A stretch of DNA of 64,000 nt from an uncultured Bacilli bacterium (GTDB lineage: Bacteria > Bacillota_I > Bacilli_A > RF39 > UBA660), in NCBI GenBank assembly GCA_934098505.1, contig CAKOOR010000005.1, forward strand, positions 52,065-116,064, read 5' to 3'. The position numbers were made by a program, and so were the translations under genes. Below the pieces are notes generated by a model. The model saw only the letters and a list, made by a program, of their open reading frames with translations. It made no database searches and was not told the DNA's origin. Numbering within the stretch: position 1 is the first letter of the stretch; the number at the start of each line of letters is the position of its first letter. Shown here piece by piece: positions 37,419-47,201 of the stretch.

Positions 37419-38183
37419 TTAATTTTCCTTTCTATAATTAGCTAATTGTTTTTTAAAGTCAGCGGCCTTTTTTTCTTTCCGGCTTACCTTTAATTTTTCT
37501 TCTTCAATTTCATCAATTTTTCTTAAAGATTCATTAGTTAAATTTTCCCTTTGAATATTTTCAGATGCCCAAGAATTACTTTCTACAATTTGTAATTTAC
37601 AATCTATATATAATAAAATCAAATCTGTAAAAAGCATATTACCATCAGCTTCAATTACAAAATCGCTAGTATTTTTTTGCTTTACCGCTTCAATCGGAAA
37701 TAACTTAGTTTTATCCAAATGTATATTATTAATATTAATATAGCGAATAAATATAACATTTATCTCATTGATTTCTTTTTTCTCCAATAACGGTTTTATA
37801 ATATCTTCTAACCTGGCAAAACTTTTATATAATTCTTCTTTACTTATATTCAAAACTGTATTCTCATCATCCAAGAAAATTTTTTTACCAACCATAATCT
37901 TCATTGAAGTTTTGTCATTTATGGCTTCACGTTTAATACTGCTATTAAAATTACCACAAAATCCTAAATCATTTCCCATATAGATATTAATAGTTTTACC
38001 ATTCGGCTTAGCATTTAAGAGCTTATGATCCAAATTAAGATTTTGATTATTTAAAATAATACTCATAAACTCTTCAATTTCTTTTTCTAACTCTAAAAAT
38101 TTATCTGCTTTTTTCTTAGCCTTATCCACCCTTAAAAGAGAATGAAAATTCATTACTTTAACCACATTTTTAATGTTTGTCAT
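37419..38183 (-). CDS. F1-type ATPase gamma subunit homologue
   Basis: 254 aa, shorter than the usual 285. N-terminal helix NVVKVMNFHSLLRVDKAKKKA replaces the typical IKS..KITKAM start. GNDLGFCGNFNSSI matches the SDRGLCGGLN motif of the Rossmann domain. The C-terminal helix (ENLTNESLRKIDEIEEEKLKVSR onward) is more charged than usual and ends in a different tail, so the shaft contact inside the hexamer may be altered. Overlaps the alpha gene stop by 4 nt. A gamma homologue shows that a rotor is kept. Confidence 0.85.
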   Translation of the reverse strand: MTNIKNVVKVMNFHSLLRVDKAKKKADKFLELEKEIEEFMSIILNNQNLNLDHKLLNAKPNGKTINIYMGNDLGFCGNFNSSIKREAINDKTSMKIMVGKKIFLDDENTVLNISKEELYKSFARLEDIIKPLLEKKEINEINVIFIRYININNIHLDKTKLFPIEAVKQKNTSDFVIEADGNMLFTDLILLYIDCKLQIVESNSWASENIQRENLTNESLRKIDEIEEEKLKVSRKEKKAADFKKQLANYRKEN

Positions 38184-39484
38184 TTTAACTCACTTAAGAA
38201 ATGATAATCTTCCAACATTTCTTCTTCACTTTTAGGACTATATCGTTCTTGGGTTAAATTAACTAATATTCTTTTTCCCTCTGCCATAATATTTTTAATG
38301 CCATCACTTAATTCATCTTGATTAGATAACTCGTAAATGCTAGCCATCTCCAAATAAGATAACAGTCTTCTCCTTAAAAGGGTACCACAAGCTTTCATTT
38401 CCTTATTTTGAACAGCCCCACCTAAACGAGATACCGATAAACCATAATTAATAGCAGGCTTAATTCCTTTTTGAAAGTTTTTATTGGACAGCACTAATTG
38501 TCCATCAGTAATAGAAATAATGTTAGTAGAAATATAATCGGTTATATCCTCGCCCTTAGTTTCTACTATTGGTAAAACAGTAATACTGGCTCCGTTTTTA
38601 TATTTACACCCCTTTTCTAAAAGTCTTGAATGTAAATAAAAGATATCAGCAGGATAAGCATCTCTGCCAGGAGCTTTACCAGACATTAAAGAAACTTCTC
38701 TATACGCATCAGCGTGTCTTTTTAAATCATCCAATACTACTAAGCAATTAATACCAGCCTGCATATAAAGTCTAGCAATTGACATAGCATAATATGGTGT
38801 TAAAACTAAAGAAGGAGCTGGATAGTCGTTAAATGCTGGCACTATTATTGTATATTTCATCGCTTCTTTATTTAACAAATCATAATATATTTTCTTAACC
38901 TCTTTCATGGTTTTACCAATAGGACAATAAATACAAATAATTTTTTTACCTTTTTGATTAACAATCGTATCCAGCGCTATTTGAGTCTTGCCAGTTTTTT
39001 TATCTCCGATAATTAACTGTCTTTGACCAAGTCCAATGGGATACATTAAATCAATACCGGTTATTCCAGTATGAAGTTGTTCATTAACAGTACCACGATC
39101 CATAATAGAAATATTATCATCTTCAATAGGTACTTTAACCAATTTTTCATATGTTTTCCCAAGAAGAGGATCTTCTCCTAAAATATTAATCATCCGTCCT
39201 AAGGCTTGTGAGCTAAAAAATCCCTCATAAATTTCATTAGTTCTAATGGCTTTATCACCAATAACCAATTCCTCTTGCTTTTTTATAATAGCCACCATAC
39301 AAGTACTAGGACTAATCTCTGTAACATAACCTATAGCTTTATTCGCCAAATTAATCTTTTCATAATAAAATGCCTTATCAAGTCCGCAAACTTCTACTAC
39401 AAAATCACTGATATTAACTATATTACCAACATCAAATATATTTTTACCAGCATTTATATTATCTATAACATCTTCTATATTCAT
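38180..39484 (-). CDS. F1-type ATPase alpha subunit homologue
   Basis: 434 aa versus about 500 in ATP synthase; both ends are trimmed, including the N-terminal helix that normally binds delta. P-loop GDKKTGKT at 160-167. NYGLSVSRLGGAVQ carries the arginine finger Arg353. PGRDAYPADIFYLHSRLLE and ISITDGQLVL are canonical alpha signatures. So the alpha side of the catalytic interface is intact. It starts 7 nt after the b/delta-like gene. The family assignment is secure; the specific role in this rebuilt machine is inferred. Confidence 0.92.
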   Translation of the reverse strand: MNIEDVIDNINAGKNIFDVGNIVNISDFVVEVCGLDKAFYYEKINLANKAIGYVTEISPSTCMVAIIKKQEELVIGDKAIRTNEIYEGFFSSQALGRMINILGEDPLLGKTYEKLVKVPIEDDNISIMDRGTVNEQLHTGITGIDLMYPIGLGQRQLIIGDKKTGKTQIALDTIVNQKGKKIICIYCPIGKTMKEVKKIYYDLLNKEAMKYTIIVPAFNDYPAPSLVLTPYYAMSIARLYMQAGINCLVVLDDLKRHADAYREVSLMSGKAPGRDAYPADIFYLHSRLLEKGCKYKNGASITVLPIVETKGEDITDYISTNIISITDGQLVLSNKNFQKGIKPAINYGLSVSRLGGAVQNKEMKACGTLLRRRLLSYLEMASIYELSNQDELSDGIKNIMAEGKRILVNLTQERYSPKSEEEMLEDYHFLSELK

Positions 39485-39491
39485 AATACTC

Positions 39492-40211
39492 CTATTCTAT
39501 ACTATAATCATACATTTGATTATGGTAATATATTTTTACACCTCTATAAATATTACTATCATACATAGTAATTATCCTATTATTTAAATTCTTATAGTCT
39601 TTTAACTTACTACCAGTATATACATAAATTTTAGGATCGTACTTTCTTATTTCAACATCTATAGTATCCAATAACTTTAAAACTCTTAAGGTATCACTTG
39701 TGCAATATAAAGGTTCTAAAATGACTCTTACTCTCTTAGGAATTTTCTTTAAAATCATATTTTTATCAATATTATTAACCAATATATTAGGGTTTAATTT
39801 GTTTAAAATATTCTTAGTATTAATTAAATCTAAATAAGTATCATTATCTTCCTTAACTAATCCATACTTCAAAAAATGTTTAACAATTTCTTCATCATCC
39901 ACATTGAATTTAGATTCTATTCTTTTAGCTTTTTGCAATATTCCTTCACTTTTATAATGAACATCACTTATATAAATCTTACATTCATCATTAAAAGGAA
40001 TATTATCAATAGCAATCTGACTATTATTATCAGTCTTAGCCTCTTCTTTTAAATCTTTAATTTCTTCATTATATTTGGATATATTAAATAAATACTTCTT
40101 TTTAACTTCATTATTAACGTCTAATACTAATCTCTTTAAAATTAAACTAGTTAACAATACTAATAATATTAAAATAACTATACTTAAAATAATTATATAA
40201 ATATCACTCAT
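39492..40211 (-). CDS. Membrane-anchored b/delta-like stator subunit
   Basis: 239 aa: N-terminal membrane helix (about 5-27), charged helical stalk (about 30-65), then a globular domain. The end, RIITMYDSNIYRGVKIYYHN..YDYSIE, resembles the conserved C-terminal D.sliGGv.v..g...D.Si of F1 delta. Membrane anchor plus delta-like tail suggests a b-delta fusion acting as peripheral stator between the membrane and alpha. Position just before alpha agrees with the b-delta-alpha order of atp operons. Homology is weak and needs a structural model. Confidence 0.55.
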   Translation of the reverse strand: MSDIYIIILSIVILILLVLLTSLILKRLVLDVNNEVKKKYLFNISKYNEEIKDLKEEAKTDNNSQIAIDNIPFNDECKIYISDVHYKSEGILQKAKRIESKFNVDDEEIVKHFLKYGLVKEDNDTYLDLINTKNILNKLNPNILVNNIDKNMILKKIPKRVRVILEPLYCTSDTLRVLKLLDTIDVEIRKYDPKIYVYTGSKLKDYKNLNNRIITMYDSNIYRGVKIYYHNQMYDYSIE

Positions 40212-40214
40212 ATT

Positions 40215-41708
40215 CTACTCATCCGCATTAATAAATTTAGTATATATATCTAAATCTATTAAATTTCCATTATAATAAATATTTTCTAATTTTAATTCAT
40301 TCTTATAACCAATTCTATCTAACTTGAACATACCAGTATATCCTTCCTCAGCAGCATTAATATCAATATCAGAACTAGCCAAATTATTATTATCACTATA
40401 AACATTCAAAGTTGCCTTATCAAAACGAAATTCTTTATCGGTCTTTAAATAATAGCTAATAGTATTAGAAGTTAATTTAATAATCTTAAGCTCTATATTA
40501 GGTTCTTTCGTTCTAACCATTATAACATCATCAGTAATTGTATTAACAGTTCCTTCGACATTAACTGTATATTTAAGACTAATATTATAATTAGTATTAG
40601 CATTTAACTCTCTAATAGTTGTATTATTACTTTCCTTATTTAAATAATACTTTTGAGGTTCAATAATATTTCCTCCAGTTACTTCTAAGTAAATAGTCGT
40701 AAATTCATTATTTGGATCAAAAACATTATAATTTACTTTAATAGTACTTACAGAAGATTCAATAACCCCTATAGAAAGCCAACGCGATAAGTTATAATTC
40801 TTTATATTACCTTTAATGGTATTTTGATCAACCTGCATATTGTATTGTTGCTTATTAGTATCTTGTAAACTAGAGTTTAAATTGTTAAAACTACCTACAA
40901 CTGTCTTAAAATAAGAATTATAATAATCATTTTGAGCCTCAACCTGCTTTCGCAAATTTTCCACCTGTTTTTTTAAATAATCAGTAGTAGAATTAATAGT
41001 AGCATTATCAATTTCTGGATTATCTTCCTCTTTTTCATCTGGTTTTTTATAATTATTAGTACTTCCTATAATCTTCTTTAAATCAATAACCGTATTATTA
41101 AAATCTAAATACTCATTAGCAATATCGAAATCAAAACTACTAGTATTCATTACTAAAGGATTAATCTCTTTAACGTTAATTGTATCATTATAAAGCGTAC
41201 TATTGCCATTTCTATCTATTTCAATAATTATATAGTCTTTAGTATTAATTGTCCCATCACTACTACTAATCTTTTTATCTACTATTAAATACTTACGATC
41301 AGCTATCTTAAAAAATCTAGCACCATCTATTAAACTTATTTTATTTTCCTTCGTTAAACGACTGATTTCCCCATTATTTTTAACTTCATAATAAATACCA
41401 TATATATTTAGGAAACTGCCACTATTTTCTTTTATAATGGCATGAGTTCCTAAATTATAAGTAACATTTAACATATCCTCTTTATTTATTAATTTGTAAT
41501 TACCATCCAATCCCATTTTTAAATTAGCCGTACTACTAACAGCAATGTAATTATTCTCATTATCATAGGTTATACTATTCTTATTTACCGAGTAATTATT
41601 AGTATCTAGTTTTATAAAATGATTAACTGCCACTACAAACATAGCTACTATTAAAAATGTAATTACCGATAAAATAATAAATTGTAAGGAATTATTTTTC
41701 TTTTTCAT
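40215..41708 (-). CDS. 497-aa membrane-anchored surface protein of the F-like ATPase cluster
   Basis: N-terminal membrane helix about 10-30, a juxtamembrane beta module (FKIADRKYLIVDKKISS..), a linker with a short coiled coil at about 240-290 (LKKQVENLRKQVEAQND), and C-terminal Fn3-like beta domains. Same plan as the larger upstream protein, suggesting both sit side by side on the outer membrane face. It begins 12 nt after that gene and ends 3 nt before the stator-like gene. No known family; no C-terminal anchor. Confidence 0.7.
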   Translation of the reverse strand: MKKKNNSLQFIILSVITFLIVAMFVVAVNHFIKLDTNNYSVNKNSITYDNENNYIAVSSTANLKMGLDGNYKLINKEDMLNVTYNLGTHAIIKENSGSFLNIYGIYYEVKNNGEISRLTKENKISLIDGARFFKIADRKYLIVDKKISSSDGTINTKDYIIIEIDRNGNSTLYNDTINVKEINPLVMNTSSFDFDIANEYLDFNNTVIDLKKIIGSTNNYKKPDEKEEDNPEIDNATINSTTDYLKKQVENLRKQVEAQNDYYNSYFKTVVGSFNNLNSSLQDTNKQQYNMQVDQNTIKGNIKNYNLSRWLSIGVIESSVSTIKVNYNVFDPNNEFTTIYLEVTGGNIIEPQKYYLNKESNNTTIRELNANTNYNISLKYTVNVEGTVNTITDDVIMVRTKEPNIELKIIKLTSNTISYYLKTDKEFRFDKATLNVYSDNNNLASSDIDINAAEEGYTGMFKLDRIGYKNELKLENIYYNGNLIDLDIYTKFINADE

Positions 41709-41720
41709 AATTTTTCCCTT

Positions 41721-44700
41721 CTATATAGTATAAGCATAAGATACAGTACGCTCATCAACAGTTTGACCAGACTTATCTATGAATTGAATTTGAATATAAT
41801 AAATACCAGTCCCCGAAATAATACTTTTTAAAGTATAAGTATAACAAGTAGAGGTTCCACAAACATTAGCTGTTGGACTAAAAACTTCCAGTCCCGAAGG
41901 AGAAGCTACTACAATACCATCTTTATAAATTGAATAACGAATGGATGTAATATCTGCCAAACGAATCGAATTAGAAAAAGTTAAATTTATCTTCGATTTA
42001 TCATTAAGATTCGTAGTTGCATAAATATCCCCAACATCAATACCATCACCAGAAAGACCATTAACATTTAAAGTCTTATAGCTAACAGCAATATCATCTT
42101 CTTTATTAGTATTGGTAATATTAGCCTTATAAGTAACAACAATCTTACTCTTCTTAGCTAAATCAATATTATCCAAGACAAAGTTCTTACCACCTTTATA
42201 AACTCCAGTATAATCATTAGGAATAGTATTTCCTTCTTCATCATAAAATCCTACCGAATATTGTCCTTTAACCAGAGTATAATTATTATCAATAGGATTA
42301 ACTTTAAATGTTAAAGTATTTTTATCAGTATCTCTTAAAGCTTGAATATAAAAGTAAGGAGTCCCAAGCTGACTAAAATAATAAGTATTAGAATAAGTAG
42401 TATCAAGCTCATATAAAGTATTGTTAGCTTTCCTTAAATACGCCTTTAATCCTAAAACATAATTAACTCCCGTTTTAAACCCACTAGAAGGAGGAATATT
42501 AATTTTCTTACTCATATTATTCGTAATATTAACATCATCTGCTATTGTAACATTGTAAGTATCATCAAGTGGGATATATACTTTTTCGCCATTATTATTA
42601 CTAACAGTATATAAAGTATAACTAATATGATCGATGTTTTTAACATTTTCTAAAGTATAATTATATGTCAAATATTTATTATCGTAATTAGTAGCATTAA
42701 AAGTAAAGGACTGGTTTAAAAGAACTAAATTGCTTAATGTTGAAATAGGATAATTAATAACATTAGTCTTATTATCAATATCATATAAACTCATATATGA
42801 AACATTACCATTATCAATGACATTAGCTTTTATCTTAAAGAAATAATAAGAATTAGGACGCAAATTATCCAAAACTACAGGATTTGCTAAATCACTAATA
42901 TTAACTTCCTTAGTATATAAAAGACTAGAATTAGATTCAATCATATTCTCATCAGTTTCATAAACCTCAAAATATATTTTATCATCTTGAATTGTATTAG
43001 AAGCACTGCTGACTGTAGCAGTTACTTCCGCACTATCAATACCCGTATCAATTAAATATTTATTATCTTTCTTTAAAGAAACACCCGGTACTAAACCAGT
43101 AAAAGTAAAAAAATTATTTTCAGATGTTAATTTGGTTACCGCTATTTGGCTAGGAATAAAATATACATTTTCGTTATTCTCAGTAAATTTAAAGCCACCT
43201 TCATCTAAAGTCAAGAAATAAGAACCATTAAAGCCGTCATCATTTTTTAAATTAAAATTATAATAGCCATTCTGCAAAGGACTTTTATTTATTGAAAAAC
43301 TAAATAAGGAATTCCAAGCCGTAGCACTATGTTGTAAACTAGTACCTCGCACTATATAATACTCACCCTTTGCTAAAGCAGTAGTTGCCTGTTTTAACGC
43401 AAAATTAGGTGTGTAAATGTCAGTAGTTTTAGCTTCTGTATCAAAGCCAACCACTCCCGAATCATAATAAGCGTATAAATTAACTTCTATATTTTCATTA
43501 ATAAAATCCTCTAACTCAGATAAGTCAATAATAGCCGTTCCAGTATAATCAAATTCTACATTGGAAAACTCACGAGTCTTGTTATTTGCTGTAAATGTAA
43601 TTTTAAAATTAGTTACTTTCTTAAAAAAGTCTGAATATAAATCATAATTAGCAATTGACAGCATCAACCTATTAGTACCTAAGTTAATAACATAACTAAT
43701 TCCATTAGGAACTTGCAATAATTTATCTAATTCTTGGGTAGTTAGTTCATAATCACTAGCTTGTTTATCTTTTAGCAAACGAACTTTGATATATAAACCA
43801 TAACTACCAGCATAATCTAAACTGATTGGAAAAGTTTGAAAATTATCACTTATTGATACATTATTAGTACCATATACACTACCATTAACTTTATAATACA
43901 ATTGATTATTTTCTAAAGCATTATCAACATCCTTATACTTATATGCCCATAAAAGTTTTGTCCCATTAGAAGTATTCATAACAGTACTGGGATAAGTTTG
44001 AAAATCAGGCAATTCTTTGGGAATCGACAAATTATCAGAAGCAGCAATTCCGGTTGTTGGAATATGGACTCCATCATCAACTTCACCATCACCATTAACA
44101 TCGACATCCATAACATAAGTTATATAATAAGTATTTCCACGTCTAATTTCATTGTCTTTAATGTTTTGAGTAGTTCCATAACCTAAATAAAAAACAATTT
44201 CTGGAATACTACCATCAGAATTTACAGGCAAATAGTCACTCTTAGCTATATATTTATCAGGAGCAGCAGCATCATATAAATAATAAGTTATGTATTTTAC
44301 ATAATGGTTAGTATTATCATAGTTAGCTAAAGCTCTTAATCCTATTATCGTATCATCTTTCAAATTAGCATCATAATGAAGTTTATCAGCATCTTTGTTT
44401 CGTATATAACTAGTAACAATTTTAGGATTAATATCAGGATCTTCTAAAGGTACTCTTGCCTTTAAAACAATAACATTATCTACTATGGATGCCTCATTTG
44501 GCCACTTAGTATAATCATAAGCATTAGTAACCTCTATAGTTAAATTTTCATAAGAACGAAGAGCACTACTAGTAAGTCCAAAAGTTTCGGGTATAATTTT
44601 AAATGATTGATCATAATAATTCTTTTTTAAATCACTTTCATATTCATTAAGATTGGCATCAGCATAAGAAACACTCTTAATTAATTGACCTGTAGTCCCT

Positions 44701-47093
44701 GTTCCCGCATATAGGTTAAAAGTCAAATTAGTCAAAGTATTAGCTTCTAGAGTATTATCATCACCATTTATAGAAGTTAGCTGAGCATCAATTTCAAAGG
44801 TTTTAGTAAGTGAACTATCATTAATTTTTTTCTCTAATAAAAAACTTTTAATATTATTTGTATTAACGTTAAATGTGCCAATTAATTGATTAGTAGAACC
44901 ATAACCATCATCTAAATCCACATATCCATAAACATTAAAAGTATAAGTTTCATTATTAGCTCTTAAGCCATTAACATCAATTGGTATTTTTAAAGAAGCT
45001 AAGTTAAAATTTAATGTATTAGATATACCATGAGAGTCAGTATATATTACTTTAATTGGCTTATAATAATCAACAGTTCCATATAAATCATTTATTTGAA
45101 TAATGCCACTGATGCGTTCAAAAGTCACATTTTCACTTTTAAATTCTACACTAGGATGTACCTTTCCATCTAATTGCATATATTCCTTAGGATAACCATG
45201 TTCTACTTCTACTTCCTTTTCATTATCATTAAATATAGCGAACACTTTAAATGTATATGGTACTGCTCTTTCAATATTATCACCATCGACATTAACATCT
45301 ACACTGCCTAAAGAAGAAGTTTCAATAGTTTTAACCGGTACAGCTACATTATCACCAGTTAGAGTACGCATATCATATATTTCATAACGTAACTTTGATA
45401 TTCCATTATCTTTATCTTCAATATTATTGGTTTCTAAAACAAATTTGGAATTTACTTTATCAACACTAAAAGTAGTACCTCCTATTTTAGGGCTCCTCTT
45501 TAAAGTTTTATATTGCTCTTTAATCGTAAAATTATCGGAAATAATCATATTTTGATAAACAAAATCAGATAATTCTAAATTATAAGCTGTATTAGGATCT
45601 AAATTATCAAAACTAAGACTAATGCTTCGAAATGACTCGATATTTATTAGTTGATTACTTACTAAGATTCCATTTGTATCATATAATTTAGCAGTCAAAT
45701 TTTTAACAACACAATCACTGTTTAGTTTAATCTTAAAGTTTAGGGCAGTTGTACTAAAATAATCTTTAACTAAATTAATGCCTAAAGACTTAGTAATAAA
45801 AGATTTTTGAATAAAATCTTTATTAACAGTCTGGTTATCTTTGTTATAATTAGCATTGACCACTAAAACATAATTAGTACTTTGACTTAAAGTTTCATTA
45901 GAATAAGTTACACTAGTCAAACCAGTATTCAAATGGATAGCATCAATTATTTTATTATTACCAGCATCAATTAAACTAACAGTTGGACTTCCTACTAAAG
46001 TATTAGATTTATCTTCGTATTTGATTTCCGCTACTACTCCATTTGCACTTACTTCAAATTTAGATATAGTAAAGCTTGGATCTTTAGTGTTTATATTATC
46101 ATCGATTATCTCATCATTACTATCCGGTGATGATGGTCTAACAACTCCATTAGTAATACCATCTATAGGGTTATCACTGCTAAAATTGCTCTTAATATCT
46201 TCTTTTATTTTATTCTGAGCCGCTTCTAACTCTTTTTTAGCTTTAGCAAGTTCATTTTCTGCTTTTTTCTTTTCTTCCTCTTGTTGCTTTTTCTTTTCAT
46301 CCTCCGTAGCAAAATTACTATTATCATTTACTTCTAAATCAACATAATCATTACTATCAATTGTAATTTCTTCTAAATTAACCTTTTTTTCCTTATTTAA
46401 ATATATATTCTTACTGTTTAAATCAATGATAATATTTTCTCCTATTTCAACATAGAAATCAGAAGAAACACTTTGTAATTTAAATGTATTATTTTCAATT
46501 CTAACTATATTTCCATCAAAATATTGTAATTCAATATAAGAATCATTAATAGTGCGAATATCATCTTTGATATGAATATTAATTTGCGGCGCTACTAACA
46601 TATACTTAGTACCACTTATTTTAATTAAAAAACTGGCGAATTCTATGTTTTCAGAAACACTTTTAGCTAAATATTTATTGCCATCTTTTGTTAAATAATT
46701 TTTGCTATTTAAACCGTAATATTTAATTATATTATCTCCTAAATTATTTAAATTAAGTAATGCTGATGATTTGAATACTCCAACTGAGCCATCATTATAG
46801 TGAATAAAATTATCATTATTAATATTTACCTCTTCATTAGAGGAATTTTTAAAACTATAAGTAGAATTGTTGTTTTTAAAATAACTAGTATTTTCACTAA
46901 AATAATATTTTTCACTATTAATATCAGCAGTATCATTGCTGCTTGAATAATTAGTACTTATTACATAACCAGCATCTTTAAAATCCGTATAACGTGCTTT
47001 ATTAATTTTAATACTAAAAAAAGTAAAAGCTCCTACCAATATGATTGCTAAACAAGTAAATATCGTAATACGTAGCCAATTTTTCATTTTCAT
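41721..47093 (-). CDS. 1790-aa membrane-anchored Fn3-repeat surface protein of the F-like ATPase cluster
   Basis: N-terminal membrane helix (about 6-26), then an extracellular juxtamembrane module (to about 250, including GTKYMLVAPQINIHIKD), a highly charged Lys/Glu coiled-coil stretch at about 262-298 (DEKKKQQEEEKKKAENELAK), and about 1,450 residues of repeated beta-sandwich domains of Fn3/Ig type (recurring L.p.t.Y.f.v...y patterns). It contains a dockerin-like loop DVNGDGEVDDG. No C-terminal membrane segment or sorting signal. A near-consensus promoter lies 36 nt upstream of the start (47129-47157). Function unknown; probably an elongated fibre coupled through its membrane helix to the ATPase. 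Confidence 0.75.
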   Translation of the reverse strand: MKMKNWLRITIFTCLAIILVGAFTFFSIKINKARYTDFKDAGYVISTNYSSSNDTADINSEKYYFSENTSYFKNNNSTYSFKNSSNEEVNINNDNFIHYNDGSVGVFKSSALLNLNNLGDNIIKYYGLNSKNYLTKDGNKYLAKSVSENIEFASFLIKISGTKYMLVAPQINIHIKDDIRTINDSYIELQYFDGNIVRIENNTFKLQSVSSDFYVEIGENIIIDLNSKNIYLNKEKKVNLEEITIDSNDYVDLEVNDNSNFATEDEKKKQQEEEKKKAENELAKAKKELEAAQNKIKEDIKSNFSSDNPIDGITNGVVRPSSPDSNDEIIDDNINTKDPSFTISKFEVSANGVVAEIKYEDKSNTLVGSPTVSLIDAGNNKIIDAIHLNTGLTSVTYSNETLSQSTNYVLVVNANYNKDNQTVNKDFIQKSFITKSLGINLVKDYFSTTALNFKIKLNSDCVVKNLTAKLYDTNGILVSNQLINIESFRSISLSFDNLDPNTAYNLELSDFVYQNMIISDNFTIKEQYKTLKRSPKIGGTTFSVDKVNSKFVLETNNIEDKDNGISKLRYEIYDMRTLTGDNVAVPVKTIETSSLGSVDVNVDGDNIERAVPYTFKVFAIFNDNEKEVEVEHGYPKEYMQLDGKVHPSVEFKSENVTFERISGIIQINDLYGTVDYYKPIKVIYTDSHGISNTLNFNLASLKIPIDVNGLRANNETYTFNVYGYVDLDDGYGSTNQLIGTFNVNTNNIKSFLLEKKINDSSLTKTFEIDAQLTSINGDDNTLEANTLTNLTFNLYAGTGTTGQLIKSVSYADANLNEYESDLKKNYYDQSFKIIPETFGLTSSALRSYENLTIEVTNAYDYTKWPNEASIVDNVIVLKARVPLEDPDINPKIVTSYIRNKDADKLHYDANLKDDTIIGLRALANYDNTNHYVKYITYYLYDAAAPDKYIAKSDYLPVNSDGSIPEIVFYLGYGTTQNIKDNEIRRGNTYYITYVMDVDVNGDGEVDDGVHIPTTGIAASDNLSIPKELPDFQTYPSTVMNTSNGTKLLWAYKYKDVDNALENNQLYYKVNGSVYGTNNVSISDNFQTFPISLDYAGSYGLYIKVRLLKDKQASDYELTTQELDKLLQVPNGISYVINLGTNRLMLSIANYDLYSDFFKKVTNFKITFTANNKTREFSNVEFDYTGTAIIDLSELEDFINENIEVNLYAYYDSGVVGFDTEAKTTDIYTPNFALKQATTALAKGEYYIVRGTSLQHSATAWNSLFSFSINKSPLQNGYYNFNLKNDDGFNGSYFLTLDEGGFKFTENNENVYFIPSQIAVTKLTSENNFFTFTGLVPGVSLKKDNKYLIDTGIDSAEVTATVSSASNTIQDDKIYFEVYETDENMIESNSSLLYTKEVNISDLANPVVLDNLRPNSYYFFKIKANVIDNGNVSYMSLYDIDNKTNVINYPISTLSNLVLLNQSFTFNATNYDNKYLTYNYTLENVKNIDHISYTLYTVSNNNGEKVYIPLDDTYNVTIADDVNITNNMSKKINIPPSSGFKTGVNYVLGLKAYLRKANNTLYELDTTYSNTYYFSQLGTPYFYIQALRDTDKNTLTFKVNPIDNNYTLVKGQYSVGFYDEEGNTIPNDYTGVYKGGKNFVLDNIDLAKKSKIVVTYKANITNTNKEDDIAVSYKTLNVNGLSGDGIDVGDIYATTNLNDKSKINLTFSNSIRLADITSIRYSIYKDGIVVASPSGLEVFSPTANVCGTSTCYTYTLKSIISGTGIYYIQIQFIDKSGQTVDERTVSYAYTI

Positions 47094-47128
47094 AATATTC
47101 TCCTACCTTCTTATCTTAATCTTATATA

Positions 47129-47157
47129 ATTATATAATATATTAAAATTAATGTCTA
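47129..47157 (-). promoter_or_regulatory. Promoter of the surface-protein/ATPase operon
   Basis: TAGACA (47157-47152), 17-nt spacer, TATAAT (47134-47129): eleven of twelve consensus bases. It lies between the c-gene terminator and the 1790-aa gene and would transcribe everything down to 24708. Confidence 0.75.
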
Positions 47158-47176
47158 TTTACTTTTATCAAACTAA

Positions 47177-47200
47177 CAAAAAAAACTCATTTAAATGAGT
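47177..47200 (-). terminator. Terminator between the c-like gene and the surface-protein operon
   Basis: Perfect palindrome ACTCATTTAAATGAGT (47185-47200) followed on the minus strand by T8, 1 nt after the c-gene stop. It isolates the c gene or limits readthrough. Confidence 0.85.
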
Positions 47201-47201
47201 C

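Noticed and set aside
35829..39484. Housekeeping ATP synthase operon
   Set aside because: Subunit order is similar, but the a subunit and the c carboxylate are missing, alpha and epsilon are trimmed, and the genes alternate with giant surface proteins.
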